Below are positions 23,804-33,356 of a stretch of 64,000 nt of DNA, one piece after another. The stretch covers positions 62,001-126,000 of the forward strand of contig CAZAMP010000005.1 of assembly GCA_964486455.1 (NCBI GenBank). The letters are read 5' to 3'. The notes below the pieces were generated by a model. The model was not told where the DNA came from. It saw only the letters and a list, made by a program, of their open reading frames with translations, and made no database searches. Made by a program: the position numbers and the translations under genes. The number at the start of each line of letters is the position of its first letter. Positions within the stretch are counted from its first letter, which is position 1. Source of the DNA: CAZAMP01 sp964486455. GTDB lineage: Bacteria > Eisenbacteria > RBG-16-71-46 > CAZAMP01.

Positions 23804-24949
23804 ATGAACATTCACGAATTCGAGGCGAAGCAGCTCTTCGCGGACGCCGACATCCCGGTGCAGGAGCAGCGGGTGGCGTCGACGGTCGACGGCGCGCTGA
23901 CGGCGGCGAAGGCACTGGGCTTTCCGCTAGTCGTCAAGGCGCAGGTTCACACGGGAGGGCGCGGGAAGGCCGGAGGCGTCAAGCTGGCCAAGGACGAGGA
24001 CGAGCTGAAGGAGTACGCTACGGCGATCCTCGGAATGGACATCAAGAGCCACACGGTCCGCAAACTGCTCATCGTTCCGGCCGCCGACATCGCGCATGAG
24101 TTCTACGTCGGCGTCGTCATGGATCGGCGGCGCGGGTGTCCGGTCCTCATGGTGAGTTCCGAGGGCGGCGTCGACATCGAGGAAGTCGCTCGGACCAGTC
24201 CGGACAAGATCGCGACGGTTCCGCTTCCGGACGTGCGGCTCAAGGCGCACCAGGCGCGGGAGATCGCGTTCGGCATGGTGAAGGGCTCCAAGGTTCCGCT
24301 GAGAATGGCGGATATTCTGGTCAAGCTGGTCAACGTGTATCGGGAGCGCGAAGCGTCGCTCGCCGAGATCAATCCGCTGATCATCACGACGGATGACGGC
24401 GTGATCGCTCTTGACGCCAAGTTTGTCGCGGACGACAACGCACTCTTCCGTCAGACTAAGGTCGCGGGCTTCCGCGACGTCGAAGAGGAGGGTCGCGACG
24501 AGAACGAGGCGCGCGAGAACGATCTCTCATACATCCGGCTCGACGGCTCGATCGGATGCCTGGTCAACGGCGCCGGTCTCGCCATGGCCACGATGGATGT
24601 CATCAGTCACTTCAAGGGCACGCCCGCGAACTTTCTCGACATCGGTGGTTCGTCGCGACCGGAGAAGGTCATGGCGGCGATGGACATCCTCTGCCGGGAT
24701 GAGAACGTCCGCGTGATTCTCATCAATATCTTCGGCGGGATCACGCGCTGCGACGACGTGGCCAAGGGGCTGGTCGAAGCACTCAAGAAGAGGCCGACAG
24801 CGCTTCCGCTCGTTATCCGATTGACGGGTACGAACGAGGACGCGGGACGGCAAATCATCGCGTCCGAGTTGCCCGATGTGACGACCGCGGCCACGATGGA
24901 TGAGGCGGTGCAGGCGGCTGTCGCGTTGGCACAGGCGCCGACGGCGTGA
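23804..24949 (+). CDS. sucC: Succinate-CoA ligase (ADP-forming) beta subunit
   Basis: A 381-residue subunit with an N-terminal ATP-grasp domain (NIHEFEAKQLF, VVKAQVHTGGRGKAGGVKL) and a C-terminal CoA-ligase domain (GGITRCDDVAKGL). With SucD it makes ATP or GTP from succinyl-CoA in the TCA cycle. The start follows GAGGGGAGGGGCAG. The protein is a few residues shorter than E. coli SucC (388) but complete. SucD begins 10 bases after its stop. Confidence 0.96.
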   Translation: MNIHEFEAKQLFADADIPVQEQRVASTVDGALTAAKALGFPLVVKAQVHTGGRGKAGGVKLAKDEDELKEYATAILGMDIKSHTVRKLLIVPAADIAHEFYVGVVMDRRRGCPVLMVSSEGGVDIEEVARTSPDKIATVPLPDVRLKAHQAREIAFGMVKGSKVPLRMADILVKLVNVYREREASLAEINPLIITTDDGVIALDAKFVADDNALFRQTKVAGFRDVEEEGRDENEARENDLSYIRLDGSIGCLVNGAGLAMATMDVISHFKGTPANFLDIGGSSRPEKVMAAMDILCRDENVRVILINIFGGITRCDDVAKGLVEALKKRPTALPLVIRLTGTNEDAGRQIIASELPDVTTAATMDEAVQAAVALAQAPTA

Positions 24950-24959
24950 GGGGGATGAG

Positions 24960-25838
24960 ATGAGCATATTCATCGATGAGAACACGCGCGTGGTCGTTCA
25001 AGGGATCACGGGCCGTGACGGCTCGTTCCACGCTCGCGGGATGAAGGAATACGGCACCAAGGTCGTTGCCGGCGTGACCCCGGGCAAAGGTGGGAAGGAC
25101 GTCGACGGCATTCCGGTGTTCGATACGGTTCGCGAGGCTGTACAGAAGACCGAAGCCAACACATCGGTCATATACGTGCCCGCGTTCGCGGCCAGCGACG
25201 CCATGTTGGAGGCGGCCGATGCCGGCGTTCAACTGGTCGTTTGCATCACCGAGGGTGTTCCCGTTCTGGACATGGTTCGTGTGAAAGACGTCTTCATCGA
25301 AAAGGGCATCCGGCTCATCGGACCCAACTCCCCGGGCCTGATCAGCCCCGGGAAGTCCAAAGTCGGCATCATGCCTGGCGCGATTCACATCCCGGGTCCG
25401 GTCGGTCTGATCTCGCGCAGCGGGACGCTGACCTATGAGGTTGTGCATTCGCTCACGCGAAGCGGCGTCGGTCAATCGACATGCATGGGAATCGGCGGTG
25501 ATCCGATCATCGGAACGAAATACATCGACGCACTCGCCGCATTCGAGAAGGATCCGCAGACCGAGGCGATCGTCTTGATCGGAGAGATCGGCGGGAGCGA
25601 CGAGGAAGATGCGGCCGCTTACATTCGCAAAGAGATTTCAATGCCGGTCGTTTCCTTCATCGCCGGACAGACAGCACCGCCCGGAAAGCGCATGGGGCAC
25701 GCGGGCGCGATCATCTCCGGGTCGTCGGGACGCGCGGAAGACAAGATCGCCGCGCTCAAGGAAGTGGGCGTCAAGGTGGCGGCGATACCGTCCGAGATCG
25801 GACCGCTCATGGCCAAGACGCTGGGAGTCGCCAAGTGA
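24960..25838 (+). CDS. sucD: Succinate-CoA ligase alpha subunit
   Basis: A 292-residue CoA-binding subunit. It has the Rossmann CoA site (VVVQGITGRDGSFHARGM...GVTPGKGG), GPNSPGLISPG and the phosphohistidine loop GKRMGHAGAII with His247. The ATG at 24960 is chosen because GAGGGGGATGAG lies just before it and the protein then begins with the usual SIFIDENTRV; earlier in-frame codons lie inside sucC. Its end overlaps the ndk start (GTGA). Confidence 0.96.
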   Translation: MSIFIDENTRVVVQGITGRDGSFHARGMKEYGTKVVAGVTPGKGGKDVDGIPVFDTVREAVQKTEANTSVIYVPAFAASDAMLEAADAGVQLVVCITEGVPVLDMVRVKDVFIEKGIRLIGPNSPGLISPGKSKVGIMPGAIHIPGPVGLISRSGTLTYEVVHSLTRSGVGQSTCMGIGGDPIIGTKYIDALAAFEKDPQTEAIVLIGEIGGSDEEDAAAYIRKEISMPVVSFIAGQTAPPGKRMGHAGAIISGSSGRAEDKIAALKEVGVKVAAIPSEIGPLMAKTLGVAK

Positions 25839-26254
25839 CGCAGCAGACCCTAATGATGATCAAGCCGGACGCGGTCGAGCGTGGGCTCATCGGTCAGATA
25901 CTCGCGCGAGTGGAGGAGGGTGATCTTCGCATCTCCCGGTTGAAGATGATTCATCTCACTCCGGAGGAGGCACGGTCATTCTATCACGTACATGCCGACA
26001 AGCCTTTCATCGACGAGCTCGTGGCGTTCATGTCCCGTTCGCCGATCGTCGCGTGTGTGCTCGAGGGCGAGGAGGCGGTTCTGAACCTCCGCGCAATCAT
26101 GGGAGCGACCGATCCGTCGACGGCCGATGCGGGTACGATCCGCGCCAGCTTCGCTCTCAGCATTCAGGAGAACTCGGTTCACGGATCCGACTCGCCGGAG
26201 TCCGCGAGCAGCGAGATCGAGTTCTTCAGTCTCGGGATGACGCGTTCGGGCTAG
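25835..26254 (+). CDS. ndk: Nucleoside diphosphate kinase
   Basis: A 139-residue enzyme that balances nucleoside triphosphate pools by passing phosphate through a histidine. Catalytic His116 lies in NSVHGSDSPE, and the N-terminal MIKPDAVERGLIG and LRAIMGATDP motifs are intact. The GTG start overlaps the sucD stop. The coupling to succinyl-CoA ligase is meaningful because Ndk can equilibrate GTP with ATP made by that enzyme. Confidence 0.97.
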   Translation: MTQQTLMMIKPDAVERGLIGQILARVEEGDLRISRLKMIHLTPEEARSFYHVHADKPFIDELVAFMSRSPIVACVLEGEEAVLNLRAIMGATDPSTADAGTIRASFALSIQENSVHGSDSPESASSEIEFFSLGMTRSG

Positions 26255-26280
26255 GCGGCGTAAGAGGATTGCGGACGATC

Positions 26281-26829
26281 GTGAGTGATACACGTCAAGA
26301 TATGGCCGTTCTGGATCTGAGAGAACTGCCCGAAGGATCGACGCGTGTCGACCGCAGCTTGTCGAGCGAGGTGGTCGGGCTGTCGCTCGACGAGATGACG
26401 GCGGCCGAACCGATCCTCCTGACGATCGACGTCGCCAGGACGGGAGGGAGTCTCGAACTCCGGGGACGAATCCGTGGAGTGGCGCACGAGTCGTGTTCTC
26501 GCTGCGCGGAGTCGTTCGAGAGAGCATTCGACGAGTCGTTTCTGTTCTTTGCGACTCCGGCGCAGGACGGCGACGACGCCGATACGTCGGAGGACGACGA
26601 TCTCATATTTCATGACGGGCGGTCGATCGACCTGTGCGGTCGCGTCCGAGAACTGGTGCTCATCTCGGCGCCCATGGCGCCGGTCTGCCACGCGGAGTGC
26701 AAGGGGCTCTGCCCGATCTGCGGCGCCAATCAGAACCAGACGCGCTGCGATTGCAAGCGTTGCGAACTTGATCCGCGCTGGCAGGTCATCCGTGATCACT
26801 TGAACGAAACCAGGTCCGGCGGCAAGTAA
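26281..26829 (+). CDS. YceD/DUF177 family protein
   Basis: A 182-residue protein with the DUF177 signature: a beta-rich N-terminal half, CSRCAESFERAF, and a C-terminal Cys cluster CHAECKGLCPICGANQNQTRC expected to bind zinc. The family is almost always encoded before rpmF and has been linked to 23S rRNA processing and accumulation in E. coli and chloroplasts. The GTG at 26281 follows AAGAGGATTGCGG; an ATG at 26302 is an alternative. It leads the ribosomal/fatty-acid run. Confidence 0.88.
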   Translation: MSDTRQDMAVLDLRELPEGSTRVDRSLSSEVVGLSLDEMTAAEPILLTIDVARTGGSLELRGRIRGVAHESCSRCAESFERAFDESFLFFATPAQDGDDADTSEDDDLIFHDGRSIDLCGRVRELVLISAPMAPVCHAECKGLCPICGANQNQTRCDCKRCELDPRWQVIRDHLNETRSGGK

Positions 26830-26848
26830 CCGGATGGAAGGAGTGGGC

Positions 26849-27031
26849 ATGGCTCTGCCCAAGAGACGACATTCAAAGACACGGCGAGACAAACGCCGGA
26901 CGCACTGGAAGCTGTCCGCGCCGGCCGTCACGTCCTGCCCTCAGTGTCATCAGCCGAAGGCGCCTCACCGCGTCTGTCCGAATTGCGGCTACTACGGGGG
27001 CGAGAAGGTCATCGAGACCGAAAGCACGTGA
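26849..27031 (+). CDS. rpmF: 50S ribosomal protein L32
   Basis: A 60-residue basic protein beginning MALPKRRHSKTRRDKRR, with a zinc ribbon of two CxxC pairs (CPQC and CPNC). The ATG at 26849 is chosen over the one at 26834 because the earlier ATG sits on the GGAAGGAG ribosome-binding site. It stands in the conserved yceD-rpmF-plsX order. Confidence 0.96.
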   Translation: MALPKRRHSKTRRDKRRTHWKLSAPAVTSCPQCHQPKAPHRVCPNCGYYGGEKVIETEST

Positions 27032-27122
27032 TCGCGTTCGTGCTCGGTTTTTGCTCAGCATCGTGATCCCCGTTCCCGCATCAGGGTTGGAGTGCGCAAC
27101 CGGCATATCGAGGCTGACGCGG

Positions 27123-28151
27123 ATGGATGCTCCGTCGGGAAAAGCTCGAGTTCTGGTCGACGCGATGGGCGGCGATTTCGCGCCCCAACGTATCGTCGAG
27201 GGAGCGGCTGACGCCGCCGAGGAACTGGGCGGTAGAGCCGATATTCGGCTTGTTGGTGACCGTGACGCGATCACCGGCGAGCTCCAACGCTTGGGTCGTC
27301 CCACGGACCGGCTGGACATCCTCCACGCCGCCGAAGCCGTGACGATGGGCGAACACGGCGCGTCGGCCGTGCGGCGGAAGCGCGGCTCTTCGTTGGCTCT
27401 GGCCGCATCGGCGATGCGGCGTGGAGAAGCGGACGCCCTCGTGAGCGCCGGGAACACCGCCGCCGTCGTCTCGAACGCGCTTCTGGGCATGGGGCGCGCG
27501 CCTGGGATCCTCCGCCCCGCGATCGCCACCGTACTGCCGACCTCCACAGGGCACTGCGTCATGCTGGACGCGGGCGCGACCGCAGACTGCCGACCCGACT
27601 ATCTGGTGCAGTTTGCCGTGATGGGCTCCGTGTACGCGGAGATCGCGCTCCACATGACCGCCCCCAAGATCGGGCTGCTCAACATTGGGGAGGAGCCCGG
27701 CAAGGGCAACGAGCTGAGCCGGGCCACCCACGAGGCGCTGTCGAAGAGCGGCCTTCGCTTCGTGGGGAACGTCGAAGGCCGGGACGTCATGCGGGGAACG
27801 GTCGATGTGGTCGTCAGCGATGGCTTTGTCGGAAACATCGTGCTGAAGTTCGGCGAGAGCATGGTGGAAATGCTCGTCGGGGCGATCCGCAAGGAGCTCA
27901 AGCGCGATCCGATCGGGAAGATCGGCGCCGCGCTTGCCCGACCGGCGTTTCGTCGTGTCTTTCGGACGCTGGATTACGTAGAGTACGGTGGTGCGCCGCT
28001 CCTCGGCGTCAAAGGAGCGTGCATTATCTGCCACGGGAGTTCGACGCCGCGCGCCGTGATGAACGCCGTGTGCGTGGCCACGCAGTTCGTCGAGAAGGAT
28101 CTCAACGGACGGATCATTCAACGACTTCAAGAAGGAAAGACTCATGGGTGA
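27123..28151 (+). CDS. plsX: Phosphate acyltransferase PlsX
   Basis: A 342-residue peripheral membrane enzyme that turns acyl-ACP into acyl phosphate, the donor for glycerol-3-phosphate acylation. It has VDAMGGDFAPQRIVEGA at the start, LVSAGNTAA, LNIGEEPGKGNEL and VVSDGFVGNIVLK. The start at 27123 puts the conserved VDAMGGD segment at the expected distance from the N-terminus. Upstream codons to 27051 are open but unlike the family. It overlaps fabH by 8 bases. Confidence 0.94.
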   Translation: MDAPSGKARVLVDAMGGDFAPQRIVEGAADAAEELGGRADIRLVGDRDAITGELQRLGRPTDRLDILHAAEAVTMGEHGASAVRRKRGSSLALAASAMRRGEADALVSAGNTAAVVSNALLGMGRAPGILRPAIATVLPTSTGHCVMLDAGATADCRPDYLVQFAVMGSVYAEIALHMTAPKIGLLNIGEEPGKGNELSRATHEALSKSGLRFVGNVEGRDVMRGTVDVVVSDGFVGNIVLKFGESMVEMLVGAIRKELKRDPIGKIGAALARPAFRRVFRTLDYVEYGGAPLLGVKGACIICHGSSTPRAVMNAVCVATQFVEKDLNGRIIQRLQEGKTHG

Positions 28152-29136
28152 TCGCCCTCTCCGTGCGTGTGTTCTCGGAACGGGCCATAAGGTTCCAGAC
28201 CGCATCCTGACCAACGCCGACTTGGAGCGGATCGTCGACACCTCGGACGAGTGGATCACGGAGAGAACCGGGATAAAGGAGCGCCACATCTCGTCCGACG
28301 AGCAGGCGACTTCGGACTTTGCGGTGCCGGCGGCGATGCAGGCGCTCGAAGAGGCCGACCTGTCTCCGGAGAGGTTGGACACGATCATCTGTGCGACGGC
28401 GACGCCCGATACGCCGTTCCCGTCTCTTGGTTGCGTTGTCCAGAAGAGGGTCGGAGCCGTAAACGCGTTCGCCTTTGATGTCACGGCTGCGTGCTCCGGG
28501 TGGATCTACGCGATCGGTGTCGCGACGTCGTTCATCCGATCGGGTACGGCCAAACACGTGATGGTGATCGGCGGGGAATGCCTGACGAAGATCACGAACT
28601 GGACGGATCGCTCGACCTGCGTTCTCTTCGGGGACGGTGCGGGCGCGACGCTGCTGGGTCCGACGACGAATTCGAAGGGGATCCTCTCGTGCTGCCTGGC
28701 CTCGGACGGTCGTCACGGCGACCTTCTTCATCAGCCGGCCGGCGGATCGCGACGTCCTGCCTCACATGAGACGGTCGACGGGCACATGCACACCATTCAC
28801 ATGAAGGGCAACGAGGTCTTCAAGCACGCGGTACGGAAGATGGTCAAGGCCTCGAGCCAGGCGGCGGAGGAAGCGGGTGTGACGGTCGACGATCTCGACC
28901 TGTTTATCGCACACCAAGCCAACCGCCGAATCATCGACCAATCGGCCATTCGGCTGGGTTTGCCGCCCGAAAAAGTCTATGTCAACATAGACCGGTATGG
29001 TAATACTTCCGCTGCTTCTATCCCAATGGCATTCGATGAGGCACGGCGAAGCGGACGGATCGGACCGGGGTCCATCGTAGGGGTCGCGGCCTTCGGCGGC
29101 GGTTTCACCTATGGTGCGGCCGTGATCAAACTGTGA
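28144..29136 (+). CDS. fabH: 3-oxoacyl-ACP synthase III
   Basis: A 330-residue thiolase-fold enzyme that condenses acetyl-CoA with malonyl-ACP to begin fatty acid synthesis. Catalytic Cys117 is in TAACSGW; the partner His is in HQANRRI and the Asn in NIDRYGNTSAAS. TSDEWITERTGIKERH marks the N-terminal CoA-binding region. It follows plsX with an overlap and precedes fabD by 6 bases. Confidence 0.97.
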   Translation: MGDRPLRACVLGTGHKVPDRILTNADLERIVDTSDEWITERTGIKERHISSDEQATSDFAVPAAMQALEEADLSPERLDTIICATATPDTPFPSLGCVVQKRVGAVNAFAFDVTAACSGWIYAIGVATSFIRSGTAKHVMVIGGECLTKITNWTDRSTCVLFGDGAGATLLGPTTNSKGILSCCLASDGRHGDLLHQPAGGSRRPASHETVDGHMHTIHMKGNEVFKHAVRKMVKASSQAAEEAGVTVDDLDLFIAHQANRRIIDQSAIRLGLPPEKVYVNIDRYGNTSAASIPMAFDEARRSGRIGPGSIVGVAAFGGGFTYGAAVIKL

Positions 29137-29142
29137 GGGTGC

Positions 29143-30078
29143 ATGAGTAGCGACTGGGTGTGTCTCTGCGCCGGGCAGGGGTCGCAGGTCGTGGGCATGG
29201 GGAGTGCCCTGCACGACGCCCACGGGTCGGTCCGGCATCGCCTCGAGCAAACGAACGATATTCTCGGGATCGATCTACGCTCGATCATGTTTGAAGGTCC
29301 CAAGGAGGAGCTGACCAAGACCCTGAACACTCAGCCCGCTCTCTATGCCTTGGACGTGGCATGCGCCGAGCTGATCACGTCGCCCGGTGTCACGTTCGCC
29401 GCGACGGCGGGGCACAGTCTGGGTGAGTACGCGGCCTGTGTCGTCGCAGGCGCACTGTCGTTCGAAGACGGCCTACGCCTGACGCGCCTGCGCGGGGAAC
29501 TGATGTTCGGCGCCGGGACGGATCGGCCGGGTGCGATGGCCGCGGTAATGGGCCTGACGGAGCAGCAGGTGAAGCCGGTGCTGGAATCGATCGAGGGAAC
29601 CGTCGTTGCCGCAAACATCAACGCCACGACGCAGATCGTCATCTCGGGCGACGTCGACGCGGTCGAGGCGTCGATCGAGCCGCTGAAGGCCGCGGGCGCG
29701 CGCCGTGCGATGCGGCTTCCAGTTTCGGGCGCGTTCCACTCACCGTTGATGGAGCCCGCGTCGGAAGGGCTTCGGGAAGCGCTGGAAGCGGTCACCTTCA
29801 AGGACGCGAGGATTCCGGTCGTCTCGAACGTGTCTGCGGAACCGGTGACAAGCGCGGATGCCATTCGTGATTCGCTGGTTCGCCAGCTCATGGCCCCCGT
29901 GCTGTGGGAGGCGTCGATGCGGACCTTGCTCGATGCCGGTCACACCCGATTCGTGGAAGTGGGCCCGGGCAAAGTCCTTCAGGGGCTACTCCGGAAGGCC
30001 GACGCGGGCGCCGTGGCGGCTGGCGTCGAGAGCCCGGAAACGCTTTCCGCATTTCTGAACCTGGCCGAAGAACAGTAG
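29143..30078 (+). CDS. fabD: Malonyl-CoA:ACP transacylase
   Basis: A 311-residue enzyme that moves malonyl groups from CoA to acyl carrier protein. It has the oxyanion-loop sequence CAGQGSQVVGMG, the nucleophile elbow GHSLGEYAA (Ser near residue 89) and the catalytic His in SGAFHSPLM. Length and order in the fab cluster are standard. Confidence 0.97.
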   Translation: MSSDWVCLCAGQGSQVVGMGSALHDAHGSVRHRLEQTNDILGIDLRSIMFEGPKEELTKTLNTQPALYALDVACAELITSPGVTFAATAGHSLGEYAACVVAGALSFEDGLRLTRLRGELMFGAGTDRPGAMAAVMGLTEQQVKPVLESIEGTVVAANINATTQIVISGDVDAVEASIEPLKAAGARRAMRLPVSGAFHSPLMEPASEGLREALEAVTFKDARIPVVSNVSAEPVTSADAIRDSLVRQLMAPVLWEASMRTLLDAGHTRFVEVGPGKVLQGLLRKADAGAVAAGVESPETLSAFLNLAEEQ

Positions 30079-30132
30079 TCTGGAGTTCGGGAGATAACTC
30101 ACCGCCTTGCTTCCGATGGGAGTCGAAGAGAG

Positions 30133-30876
30133 ATGTCAGACGCACTAGCAGGCCGGACGGCAATCGTAACGGGTGCCGCGCGCGGAATCGGACTCGCGAT
30201 CGCGAAGCGCCTACATAGCGCCGGCGCGGATTGTCTGTTGCTTGACATCATCGAGCCTGACGCTGCGGAGATCTCGGATGCCTTCCCCGGTGACGGGAGG
30301 GTGCGGTACGTCAAATGCGACGTCACATCCACCGATGACATTGCCAATGTCTCCGGCTTGGCGAAGGACGAGTTCGGGGGCGTCCACGTGCTCGTGAACA
30401 ACGCGGGGATTACTCGGGACGCGCTCATCATGAGGATGAAGGAGACGGATTGGGACGCCGTCCTGAACGTGAATCTCAAATCAGTCTATCTGCTCACCCG
30501 CGCCCTGGCCCCGATGATGATGAAGTCCCGATGGGGACGGATCATCAACATCGCATCCGTCGTCGGCGTGAAGGGTAACGCCGGACAGGCGAATTATTCG
30601 GCCTCGAAGGCCGGGATCATCGGGTTCACCAAGTCGATCGCGAAAGAGCTCGGCCCCAGGGGGATTACCGCCAACGCGGTCGCGCCCGGGTATATCGAAA
30701 CGGCTATGACCGGGGAACTGACCGAAGCCCAGCAGAACGGACTGACGGAGCGACTTCCGAGCGGTCGGCTGGGGACCCCCGAGGACGTGGCCGCTGTGGT
30801 AGCGTTCTTGGCATCACCGGACGCGTCATACGTGACCGGTCAAGTCATTGGTGTGGACGGAGGATTGATCATCTGA
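30133..30876 (+). CDS. fabG: 3-oxoacyl-ACP reductase
   Basis: A 247-residue short-chain dehydrogenase that reduces 3-oxoacyl-ACP with NADPH. The cofactor loop TGAARGIG, the NNAGITRD motif, the catalytic Ser in NIASVVGVKG and the YSASK pair are in place, and it ends GQVIGVDGGLII as usual. The ribosome site is GAAGAGAG. It sits between fabD and acpP. Confidence 0.97.
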   Translation: MSDALAGRTAIVTGAARGIGLAIAKRLHSAGADCLLLDIIEPDAAEISDAFPGDGRVRYVKCDVTSTDDIANVSGLAKDEFGGVHVLVNNAGITRDALIMRMKETDWDAVLNVNLKSVYLLTRALAPMMMKSRWGRIINIASVVGVKGNAGQANYSASKAGIIGFTKSIAKELGPRGITANAVAPGYIETAMTGELTEAQQNGLTERLPSGRLGTPEDVAAVVAFLASPDASYVTGQVIGVDGGLII

Positions 30877-30934
30877 CGATGGGAAAACGATCCCGTGACA
30901 GGCGTGAACGGGATCCAAAGAGGAGTATCGGTCA

Positions 30935-31177
30935 ATGGCAGAAGTGAACGAAAAGAGAGTCAACGAGATCATCGTCGAGCAACTCGGCGTGGACCCCGAA
31001 AAAGTCAAGCCTGAGATGCGCTTCATCGAGGATCTCGGCGCGGACTCGCTGGATACGGTCGAGCTCATCATGGCGCTCGAGGAAGAGTTCCGGATCGAGA
31101 TCTCGGACGAGGATGCAGAGCAGCTTCGGACCGTCGGTGACGCAATCAACTACCTGAAGGAACACCTGCCGGCCTGA
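30935..31177 (+). CDS. acpP: Acyl carrier protein
   Basis: An 80-residue acidic four-helix protein that carries growing acyl chains on a phosphopantetheine arm at Ser38 (GADSLDTVEL). The start is the ATG after AGAGGAGTATCGGTCA. It has the standard size and position before fabF. Confidence 0.98.
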   Translation: MAEVNEKRVNEIIVEQLGVDPEKVKPEMRFIEDLGADSLDTVELIMALEEEFRIEISDEDAEQLRTVGDAINYLKEHLPA

Positions 31178-31251
31178 GGCGATCGCCGGATTCGTTCAGC
31201 GATCGGACCCGCGCATAGAGCGCCATTGCAGGCGCATGGGGGGTCTGGACA

Positions 31252-32493
31252 ATGAGAAGACGAGTCGTTGTGACCGGCCTCGGGACGGTTTCCCCGCTGG
31301 GCAATGATGTGGCCGCAACTTGGGACGCCTTGCTCAATGGGCGCTCGGGCATCGGGCCCATTACGCGTTTCGATGCGACCGACTTCACCACCCGGATCGC
31401 CGGCGAGGTGAAGAATTTCGATCCGGCGGACTGTCTCGACCGGAAGGAGATCAAGCGCAACGATCCCTTCGTGTGGTACGCGCTGGCCGCGGTGCTGCAG
31501 GCGGTCGATCAGGCGGACCTCGACGTGGGGTCTCTCGACCCCAGTCGGTTCGGCGTCATATTCGGATCCGGGATCGGCGGTGTCTCGACGTGGGAGGCCC
31601 AGCACAGAACGCTGATGGAGCGGGGGCCTTCACGCGTCAGCCCGCTTTTCGTGCCCATGATGATCACCGACATGGCGGCCGGTGCCATCTCGATGCGGCT
31701 CAAAGCGAAGGGGCCCAATTTCTGTATCACCTCCGCGTGCGCATCAGGTGCCCATTCCCTCGGAGAGTCGATGCGGGCGATACGACACGGTCATGCCGAC
31801 ATCATGGTGGCCGGTGGATCGGAGTCGGCGGTGACGGAACTTTCGATGGCGGGCTTCTGCTCGATGAAGGCGCTCTCGACGCGCAATGACGAGCCCACCC
31901 TTGCGAGCCGGCCGTTCGATACCGGGCGGGACGGATTCGTCATGGGGGAGGGTGCGGGCGCGGTCATCCTGGAGAGCCTCGAGCACGCCACCGCCCGCGG
32001 CGCCAACATTCTGTGCGAGTTCGTGGGCTACGGGGCCACGGCGGACGCGCATCACATCACCGCACCCGCTCCGGGAGGTGAGGGGGCGGCGAGGGCCATG
32101 GCTCTGGCCATGGAGGATGCGGGCCTGGGAACGTCCGACATCGACTATATCAACGCCCACGGAACGTCGACTCCGCTCAACGACAAGTACGAGACAATGG
32201 CGGTCAAATCCGTTTTCGGCGACGACGCCCGACGACTGGCCATCAGCTCGACTAAATCGATGACAGGGCATCTTCTTGGCGCAGCGGGGGCGCTGGAATT
32301 CGTCGTTTCCACCATGGCGCTTCTGAAAGGCGTGATTCCGCCGACAATCAACCTGACCGATCCCGATCCCGAGTGCGACCTGGACTACGTGCCGCACGAT
32401 GCGCGCGAGTGCCAGGTTGAGTGCATCATCAGCAACTCGCTCGGGTTTGGAGGACACAACGCTACCTTGGCCATTCAGAGATTCGGGGAGTGA
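31252..32493 (+). CDS. fabF: 3-oxoacyl-ACP synthase II
   Basis: A 413-residue elongating condensing enzyme. The Cys-His-His triad is present: Cys in SACASGAHSLGE, His in NAHGTSTPLND and His in KSMTGHLLGAAGA. It starts RRRVVVTGLGTVSPLGND and ends NSLGFGGHNATL, both typical of KAS II. Confidence 0.97.
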   Translation: MRRRVVVTGLGTVSPLGNDVAATWDALLNGRSGIGPITRFDATDFTTRIAGEVKNFDPADCLDRKEIKRNDPFVWYALAAVLQAVDQADLDVGSLDPSRFGVIFGSGIGGVSTWEAQHRTLMERGPSRVSPLFVPMMITDMAAGAISMRLKAKGPNFCITSACASGAHSLGESMRAIRHGHADIMVAGGSESAVTELSMAGFCSMKALSTRNDEPTLASRPFDTGRDGFVMGEGAGAVILESLEHATARGANILCEFVGYGATADAHHITAPAPGGEGAARAMALAMEDAGLGTSDIDYINAHGTSTPLNDKYETMAVKSVFGDDARRLAISSTKSMTGHLLGAAGALEFVVSTMALLKGVIPPTINLTDPDPECDLDYVPHDARECQVECIISNSLGFGGHNATLAIQRFGE

Positions 32494-32564
32494 TCCCGGC
32501 GGCGCCTTGATACCCGTAGCAGGCGTCGTGGCCGCGAACTCCCATCGGGCAGGAGCCTCAACTG

Positions 32565-33356
32565 ATGCGCCAGCTCCTTAGCAGAATACGCCGACTCCTC
32601 GAGGGAAGTGGTGCAGCTCCTGATTCCCGTCTCGAGCGCTTTCAAGATTCAACGATGATTCAGTTCAGTGATCTGGGTCGCCTTACACAGGCCTTGACCC
32701 ATCGCTCCTACCTCGGCGAAAACGGCCGCTCGGCTTCTCTCTCCAACGAACGCATGGAATTCCTCGGTGATTCGGTGTTGGAGCTCGTCGTGAACGACTT
32801 CCTGTACGGGCGTTACCCGGACAACCGTGAGGGAGACCTGACGAAGAAGCGCTCTCTGCTGGTTTCGCGGAGCATCCTCGCCGACAAGGCGAAGGCGATG
32901 CGACTGGGTGATTTCCTCTACCTGAGCAGCGCCGAAGACGATTCCGGCGGCCGGACTCGTGAGTCGATCCTGGCCGACGCGTACGAGGCGGTGGTGGGGG
33001 CGATCTACCTGGATCAGGGAATGGACGTCGCGCGCCGCTTCGTCATGGATACGCTTCTGCGCGATGCGGACAGAATCCTCTCCGACTCAGAGAATCGAAA
33101 CTTCAAGAGCATCCTTCAAGAGCACATCCAGAGCTCGTCGCGGCATCATCCGCGATACCGGGTCATGTCGGAGACCGGGCCGGATCATGAGAAGACATTT
33201 GTGGTTGAGGTCTGTTTCGGGGGAGAGGTGCTCGGGAGCGGAGAAGGACGCAGCAAGAAGGAAGCTGAGCAGAACGCGGCTCGCGATGCACTCGCTCGCA
33301 TGGAGGGTCACGGGGGCGTCGCGCGGTTGGATGAGGACGGAGAGAGAGAGACATGA
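32565..33356 (+). CDS. rnc: Ribonuclease III
   Basis: A 263-residue double-stranded RNA endonuclease for rRNA and mRNA processing. The RNase III signature NERMEFLGDSVLELVV and the second acidic patch DAYEAVVGAIYLDQG are intact; a dsRNA-binding domain (SILQEHIQS...AEQNAARDALARM) closes the protein. It lies after fabF, a common arrangement. Its stop overlaps the antiporter start (ATGA). Confidence 0.96.
   Translation: MRQLLSRIRRLLEGSGAAPDSRLERFQDSTMIQFSDLGRLTQALTHRSYLGENGRSASLSNERMEFLGDSVLELVVNDFLYGRYPDNREGDLTKKRSLLVSRSILADKAKAMRLGDFLYLSSAEDDSGGRTRESILADAYEAVVGAIYLDQGMDVARRFVMDTLLRDADRILSDSENRNFKSILQEHIQSSSRHHPRYRVMSETGPDHEKTFVVEVCFGGEVLGSGEGRSKKEAEQNAARDALARMEGHGGVARLDEDGERET

Noticed and set aside
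22602..23915. A 437-codon minus-strand frame opposite the cDPG synthetase-like gene
   Set aside because: Antisense of a conserved gene; composition is that of a high-GC shadow.
27081..28484. A 467-codon minus-strand frame opposite plsX and fabH
   Set aside because: Both sense genes carry complete family motifs; the antisense product is His/Arg-rich and has no domain or ribosome site.
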